DNA of 64,000 bases, from the NCBI GenBank assembly GCA_043747875.1, contig JAYTOI010000188.1, forward strand, positions 19,913 to 83,912, given 5' to 3'. The notes under the pieces were generated by a model. The model saw nothing but the letters and a program-made list of their open reading frames with translations, was not told where the DNA came from and ran no database searches. The position numbers were made by a program, and so were the translations under genes. The stretch comes from CADEED01 sp043747875 (GTDB lineage: Bacteria > Pseudomonadota > Gammaproteobacteria > Steroidobacterales > Steroidobacteraceae). Every line of letters begins with the position of its first letter. Position 1 is the stretch's first letter. Below, in pieces: positions 46,451 to 53,415 of the stretch.

Positions 46451-47785
46451 TCACGCCAGCCACGCGGCCAGCTTCTCGCGAACTTGCGGATGCCCGAAAT
46501 AGCGATGGTGATGCGCGTTGGCGCCCACGATGCGCAGCGAATCCGCCGACGCGCAGGTGAGCGCATGGCAGCTCTCGCTGGGCACGACGAGGTCGTTCGG
46601 CACCGCCTCTGCGTCGCGCGTATCGCTCCATCCGCCGTTGGTGCGGCTACGCGTGAGCTGCGCGCCGATCGTGAACCACTGCCGCGCCGAGTGGCGCGGC
46701 TGCGCCAACGCGCGCAGCAAAGAGCTCTGCGGCTGCAGCGCTACGATGCCCGGCATTACGGCGAGCGCACGCATGGCGACGAAACGCGTCATGCACAGCG
46801 CGCCCTCGAGCGTCGGTTGCGCCAGCGCCGACGGCACGCGCGTCAGCAACGCCACGTGCGCATCGAGGAAATCACCGAGCCGTTCCGGCGCGGCGAGTTG
46901 CACGCCGTCATTCGGCGTACCCACGAGGCACACGCGGCCGACGGGAATTCCGCCGTTCGCCGCGATGGCGCGCGCCAGCACGCCGCCGCGCCCGTGGCCG
47001 ACGATATCGAGAGGCTCGCGCCACGGTGGCAGGTGCGCGAGCAGCCAGCCGAGGTTCTCTTCGGGTGAAAAGCTCGCGGTGGGATGCGCGAGCGCGAAGC
47101 AGCGTCCACCGTAGCGCTGGCGCACGGCCGCGAACGACGCGTCGCCTATCCACTCGCCGAACGCGGACTGCGGGGTGCCGAACGTGCCGTGCAACAGCAG
47201 CAGCGCCGGCCCGGCCGTGAGCTCGGCCCAATCGGGTTCCCGCCACCGGCCATCGGGCATGAGCTGCTGGAGCTGATGCGCGCGCCGCAGCCGCTCCCAT
47301 CGACCCGCCACCGCCAGCGCGCCGGGACCGGCGACCTGCTGCGCGGGCCACATGAGCACGCGCAGCGTGCGCTGGATGGCGTCGCAGTGGTAAATAGTTA
47401 GAGGAAAGACCACCTCTGTCGCATCGCCGAGATCGGCGAAGACAAAGCTCGAGGCGCCGCCGGCGTCGGTCTGCAGCAGCGAGTACGCTATGCCCTTGCG
47501 CCGCGGGACGATGAGCCGTGGATACGCGGCGGCCGCGCTGCGCGAGCGCAGCCCGGGACCGGCGTCGGGCGGACGCGCTTCGAGCTCCATGGAGAGCTGC
47601 GCGGCGAGCATGACGTCCGCTCCCGATGCCGCCTCCGCGAATGGCAGGTCGGGCACGCCCTGCGGCACCTCCCCCGCGACCATCTGCGCGAGTTCGCCGT
47701 GGAAGCCCGGGGCGCGCAGAGTGATGCTGGTACCCGGCACCTGCTCGCGCGCGCGCGATCCGAGAATTCGGACGGTCGTCGTCAT
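46451..47785 (-). CDS. Alpha/beta hydrolase (lipase-like) lacking the nucleophile serine
   Basis: 444 residues. The oxyanion-loop region LLLLHGTFGTPQSAF (196-210) and the strand-turn before the elbow, DIVGHGRGGVLARAI, are lipase-like, but the elbow reads GHGRGG at 263-268 where relatives have GHSRGG: glycine replaces the catalytic serine at 265 (codon GGG at 46993-46991). An acidic residue and an aromatic HHHRYFGHP near the C-terminus fit the position of the catalytic histidine. The first 180 residues form an extra domain with no recognised motif. The protein may be a binding protein or an inactive enzyme. Confidence 0.75.
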   Translation of the reverse strand: MTTTVRILGSRAREQVPGTSITLRAPGFHGELAQMVAGEVPQGVPDLPFAEAASGADVMLAAQLSMELEARPPDAGPGLRSRSAAAAYPRLIVPRRKGIAYSLLQTDAGGASSFVFADLGDATEVVFPLTIYHCDAIQRTLRVLMWPAQQVAGPGALAVAGRWERLRRAHQLQQLMPDGRWREPDWAELTAGPALLLLHGTFGTPQSAFGEWIGDASFAAVRQRYGGRCFALAHPTASFSPEENLGWLLAHLPPWREPLDIVGHGRGGVLARAIAANGGIPVGRVCLVGTPNDGVQLAAPERLGDFLDAHVALLTRVPSALAQPTLEGALCMTRFVAMRALAVMPGIVALQPQSSLLRALAQPRHSARQWFTIGAQLTRSRTNGGWSDTRDAEAVPNDLVVPSESCHALTCASADSLRIVGANAHHHRYFGHPQVREKLAAWLA

Positions 47786-47876
47786 CGCCCCCTCGATTGC
47801 GAGCCGCTGGTGCGGCGGTCGTCGGCGACAGCGCCCGAGCCTAGTTCAATCGCGCGTCGGTAGATAGTCGCGGATT

Positions 47877-47892
47877 GTCGCCGGACGGCGAC
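47877..47892 (-). terminator. Short hairpin after the DUF2007 gene
   Basis: GTCGCC (47877-47882) and GGCGAC (47887-47892) pair over 6 bp with a GGAC loop, downstream of the DUF2007 stop on the minus strand. Weak evidence. Confidence 0.3.
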
Positions 47893-47927
47893 GAGAGCGG
47901 ACTAGGAAAACCCCTCGCGCGGAGCGT

Positions 47928-48707
47928 CTACTTCGGCTCGCCGAACCGATCGTATTCGACCTGCCGGTCGAAGGTGCCGTCGCCATCGACGTCGAGATCC
48001 GCGGACGACAGCAGGCCCGCTACGTAGTTCTCGCGTTTTACGATGCGCCCATCGTCCGCACGGTGGTATTCGATCGTACTGAGCACGCTGTTCGTGAATC
48101 GCCAAGTCTGATCCGTGCGGCCATCGCCATCGACGTCGAGCCGGCTCACGCTCGGCCAGCCGCGCTCGACCGCGCTCTGCCACTCGAAGCGGCCGTCGAA
48201 ATCGTCGTCCGATGAAAACTCTTTCTCGAAGCCGCGGAGGTCGAAGGTCCAGCGCGCGTCGACCTTTCCGTCGCCGTCGCGGTCGTACTCGGTGCTCGTC
48301 GGGCTGTTGCCGGAATAATGGAAGCGGACGTCGTTGTTCTCATCGCCGTCGTAGTCCACGCCGTTCACGGTTTGCGGTCCGCGCAGCGCAAAGAACATCA
48401 GGGCGCTGCCAGCGATGGCACCCGTGAGAAACCACAGCGGTGAGCGAAGCGGCGACGCTTTGCGCGCGTCCGGCTCGGGTGGCGGCTGAGCGCGTTCCCA
48501 TTCGTCGATGATCTCGCGCGCTTCGGCGGCGCGGCTCGGGTCGACGCGCACCTTCACGGCACTGCCGAGCGGCATTTCGCCGCCCGCCCCGGCGAGGAAT
48601 TCGCCGTCGACGCGCGCCGAGACTCCGGCGCGCGCCAGCAGGTCGCAGATCATGTGCGCTTCGACGGCGAGCGTGCATTCGTAGACTTTTTCGCGCAGGT
48701 CTTCCAT
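47928..48707 (-). CDS. DUF2007-type protein with membrane segment and calcium-binding-type repeats
   Basis: 259 residues. The N-terminal domain (7-75) has the DUF2007 pattern: KVYECTLAVEAHMICDLLARAGVSARVDGEFL then VKVRVDPSRAAEAREIIDEWE. One membrane helix lies at about 88-108. The C-terminal part carries five EF-hand/thrombospondin-3-like acidic loops: DYDGDENND (118), DRDGDGKVD (142), DDDFDGRFE (167), DVDGDGRTD (191) and DVDGDGTFD (239), spaced about 24 residues apart for four of them. Fusion of a cytosolic sensor-like domain to exported Ca-binding loops is unusual. The function is unknown. Confidence 0.8.
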   Translation of the reverse strand: MEDLREKVYECTLAVEAHMICDLLARAGVSARVDGEFLAGAGGEMPLGSAVKVRVDPSRAAEAREIIDEWERAQPPPEPDARKASPLRSPLWFLTGAIAGSALMFFALRGPQTVNGVDYDGDENNDVRFHYSGNSPTSTEYDRDGDGKVDARWTFDLRGFEKEFSSDDDFDGRFEWQSAVERGWPSVSRLDVDGDGRTDQTWRFTNSVLSTIEYHRADDGRIVKRENYVAGLLSSADLDVDGDGTFDRQVEYDRFGEPK

Positions 48708-48876
48708 GTTGCAAACCTACCTCTCACTTTGTTAGCGCGATGACCGTGTCGGCCAGGCTCGGAAGACACGGGGACTTCCACAAGACACGCTTACTGTAAC
48801 TTGCGTTGTGCCCGGCCCGCAGCATATGTTCCGGCCGCGGCTCAACGTACGGACACGGAACTTCAAGGGGGAAGGC

Positions 48877-50661
48877 ATGAGCATTTCTGGTCGCGTTCGT
48901 CTGCTTTCCGTCGCGCTTGCTCTTGCCATTTCTTCAGCGAGCTTCGCCGGTTTCTCGATTTCCAACGGCAGGTTGGTCGACAACAACGGCGTCCCGTTCG
49001 TCATGCGTGGCATCAACTATCCATACACGTGGTACGCGTGGCGTGGTGACGCCGCGGTGCAACAGGATCTCGCCAACATCGCGGCCACAGGATCGAACAC
49101 CGTGCGCGTCGTGCTCTCCACTGGCGGACAGTGGGCCCGCATCAACGGCCCGCAGGTCACGCAGGTCATCGAGTGGTGCAAGGCCTTCAAGATGATTCCG
49201 GTGCTCGAGGTGCACGACTCGACCGGCTGGAGCGAGCAATCCACCGCCGTGCACATCGACAACGCGGTCCAGTACTGGACCAGCGCCGACATCCGCGCCG
49301 CGATCGACGGCCAGGAGAACTTCGTCATCGTCAACATTGCGAACGAACCGTTCGGCAATACGACGACGGCTAACTACACGCAGGATACGAGCGCCGCGAT
49401 CCAGGCGCTGCGCACCGCGGGCCTGACCCACACGATCATGATCGACGGCGCGACCTGGGGTCAGGACTGGTCCAACACGATGCGCACCAACGCCATGCAG
49501 CTGTGGAACGCGGACCCACGCCGCAACCTGGTGTTCAGCGTGCACATGTACGAGGTGTACCACTCGGCCACGCCCGTCATCGCGTACATGCAGGGATTCC
49601 AGGACATGAACCTGCCGCTGGTCGTGGGTGAATTCGGCCCGATCAACAACGGCCAGTTGGTCGACTCCGAGTCGGTGATCGCGCAAGCGCAGGCGCGCGG
49701 CCTCGGCTACATAGGCTGGTCGTGGTCGGGAAATGGCGGTGGCGGCACCGGCCTCGACATGACGGTCAACTTCGATCCGGCGCAGCTCACGACGTGGGGC
49801 CGCCGCATCGTGAACGGCGCAAACGGCATCAAGTCGACGTCGGTGTACGCAACGGTGTTCCCGCAAACCGGCAACAGCCTGACGCTCGCTCCGACCTCGC
49901 TGTCGTTCGCCTCGGCCGCCGCATCTTCCGCGGTGCAGGTGACGGCGAATGTCAGCTGGACGGTCACGGACGATCAGACCTGGCTATCGGCCTCGCCGCC
50001 CTCGGGCACCAACAACGCGAGCTTCGCGGTGAGCGCCACGGCGAATATCGGCACTGCGGCCCGCACGGGGACGGTGACGGTAGCGGGCGGCGGCATCACG
50101 CGCACCGTCGCCGTGACGCAATCCGCGCCCGCAACGAACGCGCTGAACGTCTCCACGACCGCGCTCTCGTATGCGACAGCAGCGTCCTCGCAGTCGGTGT
50201 CGATCACGGCGAACGTGTCGTGGACCGCGTCGGACAACCAGACCTGGATCACGGTCACGCCGCCTTCCGGCGCGAACAACGGCGCGCTCGCCGTGGCCGT
50301 CGCGGCGAATACCGCCGCGGTGAGTCGCACGGGTGCCGTCACGGTGGCCGGCGGCGGCCTCACGCGCACGATCGCTGTGACGCAGGCAGGTCAGACGACC
50401 ACGCCGCCCGGCGGCACCTGTCCCAATCCGATCACGTTTTCGGGCAACACGGGAAACTTCAACACCACCGGCGCGGTGTGCTATCGCACCAACGCCACCA
50501 TCAACGGCTGGGGTTGCTTCAACGTCGACGGCCGCACGGTGACCGTCGGCGGCGTCGCACGTACCTGCGGGCAGATGCCGCTGACGCGCTCGGCGGATGG
50601 TTACTACTACTTCGCGGTGACCGCGGGCCAGTTCCCGTGGGCGGGTGTCTTCGCCTGGTAG
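48877..50661 (+). CDS. Secreted glycoside hydrolase family 5 enzyme with BACON repeats
   Basis: 594 residues from ATG at 48877 (AAGGGGGAAGGC upstream). After the signal peptide (ISSASFAG) comes the GH5 barrel. NEPFG holds the acid/base Glu157 and VVGEFGP the nucleophile Glu252; MRGINYPYTWY is typical of the endo-mannanase/cellulase group. Two tandem BACON-like Ig domains follow (about 335-415 and 422-503, each with TANVSWT and RTGxVTVAGGGxTRT), then a C-terminal 80-residue module with four cysteines (CPNPITFSGNTGNFNTTGAVC, CFNVDG, CGQMPL) likely to bind carbohydrate. It cuts a beta-glycan such as mannan or cellulose outside the cell. Confidence 0.9.
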   Translation: MSISGRVRLLSVALALAISSASFAGFSISNGRLVDNNGVPFVMRGINYPYTWYAWRGDAAVQQDLANIAATGSNTVRVVLSTGGQWARINGPQVTQVIEWCKAFKMIPVLEVHDSTGWSEQSTAVHIDNAVQYWTSADIRAAIDGQENFVIVNIANEPFGNTTTANYTQDTSAAIQALRTAGLTHTIMIDGATWGQDWSNTMRTNAMQLWNADPRRNLVFSVHMYEVYHSATPVIAYMQGFQDMNLPLVVGEFGPINNGQLVDSESVIAQAQARGLGYIGWSWSGNGGGGTGLDMTVNFDPAQLTTWGRRIVNGANGIKSTSVYATVFPQTGNSLTLAPTSLSFASAAASSAVQVTANVSWTVTDDQTWLSASPPSGTNNASFAVSATANIGTAARTGTVTVAGGGITRTVAVTQSAPATNALNVSTTALSYATAASSQSVSITANVSWTASDNQTWITVTPPSGANNGALAVAVAANTAAVSRTGAVTVAGGGLTRTIAVTQAGQTTTPPGGTCPNPITFSGNTGNFNTTGAVCYRTNATINGWGCFNVDGRTVTVGGVARTCGQMPLTRSADGYYYFAVTAGQFPWAGVFAW

Positions 50662-50950
50662 AACGGGGATCTAGTCGCGTCTGGCCCGCGCCCGGAGTGC
50701 CGGCCAACGGCGCGCAGGTGGCGCAGCTCATCCAGTGGTGCACGTTCATACTTCACCAACGGGAATTCCCAGACGTCGGCTCCGCGGCCGACACACGTGG
50801 GCGTGGCCATGCGAAGCGGTACGAATTTCGACCTGACTTCGTTCTTCGCGGTCCAGGAGCGGTACAGCACCATGCGGTGCCCTAACTAGCAGGCGATAGG
50901 TAATTTTCCGCCCATCCGAGACACCCCCGATGGCGGAACGACTCTGAAGG
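50662..50950. other. Gene-free stretch with decayed-looking coding remnant
   Basis: 289 bp between the GH5 stop and the next minus-strand gene. On the plus strand, one frame includes VPANGAQVAQLIQWCTF, which resembles NGPQVTQVIEWCKAF of the GH5 barrel; another frame then ends FFAVQERYSTMRCPN before a TAG at about 50886. This suggests fragments of a lost enzyme copy. No start codon or ribosome site supports a gene. Confidence 0.35.
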
Positions 50951-51667
50951 CTAACCGAGAGGTTGCGCCGCAGGTCCCGGCGGTGCGGTGGCAGGCTGTC
51001 CCGAGCCGCCGGTCGCATCTGGCGGCGGCGCGGGGTTGGGCATCGCAGGAGTCGCGCCCGGCGGTGCGGATGCCGGTGTCGACTCCGAAGGCGCGGGAGG
51101 CGGATTGGTGCCAGGTGATGTGGGGCTGGTGCTCGATGCGGGCGGCGCTCCGGTCGGGGGCAGCGCGTTTCCAGGACCCGGAGGCGTCGCGGGCGTCGGC
51201 GTGGTGGCGGGCACAGTCTGCGCAGGCACCGTCGGTGTGACGGTGGGTTGAGTGCTCTGCACGGCAACACGCACATTCTCAATATCGGACGTCACCAGCT
51301 CGAGCGCGAAGCTGGGCCGGCCGCGCTGATCGGTTACGAGCACGTTGGCGCCCTGCCCGAGCGTGACGTTGAACCGGTCGGCTCGCAACTGTGTGGCCAG
51401 CGTGCTCTGGATCTTGCGGGCGATGGCGCCTTCGTTGGCGCCCGCCATCACCGATACGGTCACTTCGATGGGATCGTCATCGGGGTTGCCCGGCGTCACG
51501 CGAAACAGCAGCTCACCGCTCGACTCGGCGCTGCCGGCGGATCGGATGTTCCAGGAACTGGAAAGGGGTGGAGCGCTGGCTCCGCGCGCGACCCCGGTGC
51601 CGGCCATCATCGCCGCCGCACAGCCGAGCGCCGATGCGACGATCAAATCCCACGCGCGGATTTTCAT
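50951..51667 (-). CDS. Exported protein with beta domain and proline/threonine-rich tail
   Basis: 238 residues. A signal sequence (IVASALGCAAAMMAGTGVARGA) is followed by a globular domain (about 35-140: SSWNIRSAGSAESSGELLFRV, PIEVTVSVMAGANEGAIARKI) and then a tail of about 100 residues almost wholly of Pro, Thr, Ala, Ser and Gly. The globular domain is a paralogue of the next gene downstream. The tail looks like a cell-wall or surface spacer. I do not recognise the domain. Confidence 0.7.
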   Translation of the reverse strand: MKIRAWDLIVASALGCAAAMMAGTGVARGASAPPLSSSWNIRSAGSAESSGELLFRVTPGNPDDDPIEVTVSVMAGANEGAIARKIQSTLATQLRADRFNVTLGQGANVLVTDQRGRPSFALELVTSDIENVRVAVQSTQPTVTPTVPAQTVPATTPTPATPPGPGNALPPTGAPPASSTSPTSPGTNPPPAPSESTPASAPPGATPAMPNPAPPPDATGGSGQPATAPPGPAAQPLG

Positions 51668-51727
51668 GCTGACTCCTGGCAGGCGCGCCCCGGCGGATTC
51701 CGGGGCGCACCAAGTGTCGAGGACTGA

Positions 51728-52123
51728 CTACTCGCTCTGGATCCTGATCGTGACGTTGCCGACTTGCGACTCGACGAGCTCGAAGGCGAAGTCCGGCTGA
51801 CCTTCCTTCTTCTTGATGAGCACGTCCTCGCCGTCGTCGACTTCGACCGTGTAGCGCTGCGGACTGAGCCTCGCCGACAGCGCGTCGCGCAGTTCCTTGG
51901 CGACCGCGTTCTCCGCGAGACCCGCTTTCACACTCACCGTCACGTCGGTGGCATCGCCCTGGCTGGGCGTCAGCCGGAATGTCATGTCGCCCGTCTTGAC
52001 GGCGGCCCCGTCGAGCTCGATGCGCCATTTATTGGACGTCCCCGCGCCGTCGGCGAACGACAGCGCCGCGAGCATCATCGACGAAAGGATGGCAATGGAA
52101 ATGGAAATGGCACCTGACTTCAT
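51728..52123 (-). CDS. Small exported protein, paralogue of the preceding globular domain
   Basis: 131 residues with a signal peptide ending LSFADG. The mature domain aligns by eye with residues 35-140 of the neighbouring protein: NKWRIELDG, MTFRLTPSQGDATDVTVSVKAGLAENAVAKELRDAL, DVLIKKKEGQPDFAFELVESQVGNVTIRIQS. It lacks the proline-rich tail. The two genes are tandem, on one strand, with a 60-bp gap. The function is unknown. Confidence 0.7.
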   Translation of the reverse strand: MKSGAISISIAILSSMMLAALSFADGAGTSNKWRIELDGAAVKTGDMTFRLTPSQGDATDVTVSVKAGLAENAVAKELRDALSARLSPQRYTVEVDDGEDVLIKKKEGQPDFAFELVESQVGNVTIRIQSE

Positions 52124-52360
52124 GGCAACCTCGGGACGACACTTGCGACAGTGCAGTTTCGAAGTTTGCAGGCGTCGGCGGCATCCGGCGCTCCCCCCAG
52201 GTCTTTGTCAGCCAGGCGGAATGCCCGGCCGCGCCGGCCAGCACGTTCGTGCAGGCGCTGACCGACACGAGACGCTCGTGGCTAGATAGCCCGCGCGTCG
52301 AAACAACTTCCGCGCTCCGGTGAACGGCGCGGTGACCCCGGTCGATGTGCCCCCTGGGCA

Positions 52361-52400
52361 CGCTCGACTACGACTCGGCACGCTCGACTACGACTCGGTT
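52361..52400. repeat. Two tandem copies of a 20-bp unit
   Basis: CGCTCGACTACGACTCGGCA at 52361-52380 is followed at once by CGCTCGACTACGACTCGG with TT at 52381-52400; the first 18 bases are identical. Two copies only, no spacer, so it is not a CRISPR. Confidence 0.8.
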
Positions 52401-52476
52401 AGCTTCATGGGTGCGTGCGGCCGCGTGTTGCTGACGATTCCGCACCCGTGAGGTGGCGGGTTTCGCGTCCTTAAAA

Positions 52477-52502
52477 ACAAGGCGGTCTTTCGACTGCCTT
52501 GT
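52477..52502 (-). terminator. Hairpin downstream of nrdJb
   Basis: ACAAGGCGGTC (52477-52487) and GACTGCCTTGT (52492-52502) pair over 11 bp with one mismatch and a TTTC loop. On the minus strand a short T-run (TTTTTAAGG) follows the stem, which fits a Rho-independent terminator of the nrdJ-nrdJb unit, about 110 bp after the stop. Confidence 0.6.
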
Positions 52503-52610
52503 GCCGCGGATCAGTCTTTCCCGTCAGGGAGGGAAAGCAGGCGGAAGCCCACCACGATGCGCGGAATCGAGTTAGGCGCCCCGGCTGGCCCGCCTAACTA
52601 ACCAACCTGG

Positions 52611-53363
52611 CTAACCACACTTGGATTCGCCGCAATTCAAGCAGGTCATGCAGCCATCCATCATGACGACGGCCGCGGTGCTGCACTTGGCGCACAGCTG
52701 CGCTCCGTCCGGGAAATGCGACTTGGCGAAAGCGTCGGTCTGCTTCCTGCGCTCCACGAATTCGGCCTTTTTCGCGGCAAGCATCTGCTTCTCGTGCTCA
52801 TCGGGTTCGACTTTCTTGAGCAGACCGATGGTCTGCAGATGCTTCTCGATGACGTAGCCCAGCTCGGCGATGATCGACGGCATGAACTTGCCACCCGCCT
52901 GCCAGTAACCGCCGCGCGGATCGAACACCGCTTTCAACTCGTCGACCAGGAACGTGACGTCGCCACCCTTGCGGAACACCGCGGAGATGATGCGCGTCAG
53001 CGCGACGATCCACTGGAAGTGATCGAGGTTCTTCGAGTTGATGAAGACCTCGAAGGGACGACGCTGCTCGTACGGCGTGTCCTCGTTGAGGATGATGTCG
53101 TTTATGGTCACGTACATCGCGTGGTCGGAGACCGGCGTCTTGATCTTGTAGGTGCTGCCCACGAGCATCTCGGGGCGCTGCACCTCTTCGGTCATGCGCA
53201 CGACCTTGGATGAGCGACCCTGCGTGTCGTGTGTCATCTCGACCGCGGGCTCGAATTTCACCGGCGCCGCCGGCGGGATCGCCGCGGCCGCTTTCTCTTC
53301 GGCCGTGGCCGGCTTCTGCACGCGGTATTTCGCGATTTTCTTGTCGATCTTTATCGCTGCCAT
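52611..53363 (-). CDS. nrdJb: Class II ribonucleotide reductase, C-terminal subunit (NrdJb-like)
   Basis: 250 residues from ATG at 53363 (AGAGGA upstream). The central TSCPD-type domain includes DTPYEQRRPFEVFINSKNLDHFQWIVALTRIISAVFRKGGD and is followed by GGKFMPSIIAELGYVIEKHL. The C-terminus holds the redox cysteines CAKCSTAAVVMMDGCMTCLNCGESKCG-like cluster, split as CAKC and CMTCLNC. This is the separate C-terminal part of the B12-dependent enzyme found in pseudomonads as NrdJab. It lies 53 bp after nrdJ, on the same strand. It supplies the cysteines that re-reduce the active site. Confidence 0.9.
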   Translation of the reverse strand: MAAIKIDKKIAKYRVQKPATAEEKAAAAIPPAAPVKFEPAVEMTHDTQGRSSKVVRMTEEVQRPEMLVGSTYKIKTPVSDHAMYVTINDIILNEDTPYEQRRPFEVFINSKNLDHFQWIVALTRIISAVFRKGGDVTFLVDELKAVFDPRGGYWQAGGKFMPSIIAELGYVIEKHLQTIGLLKKVEPDEHEKQMLAAKKAEFVERRKQTDAFAKSHFPDGAQLCAKCSTAAVVMMDGCMTCLNCGESKCG

Positions 53364-53415
53364 CTTCGAATCCTCTCGCATCCTTCTCGAATCCTTGGGG
53401 GGGGGCTCTAACTAT

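Larger units (their letters stand above)
52124..52610. other. Gene-free stretch with tandem repeat and two hairpins
   Basis: 487 bp between the small exported gene and nrdJb. It holds a 20-bp unit starting CGCTCGACTACGACTCGG in two tandem copies at 52361-52400, a stem of ACAAGGCGGTC with GACTGCCTTGT at 52477-52502, and a CTTTCCC...GGGAAAG stem at 52516-52537. The latter two lie downstream of nrdJb and may end its transcript. No coding frame with good content was seen. Confidence 0.5.

Noticed and set aside
52361..52400. Possible CRISPR repeat
   Set aside because: Only two adjacent 20-bp copies without a spacer, and no cas genes in the window.
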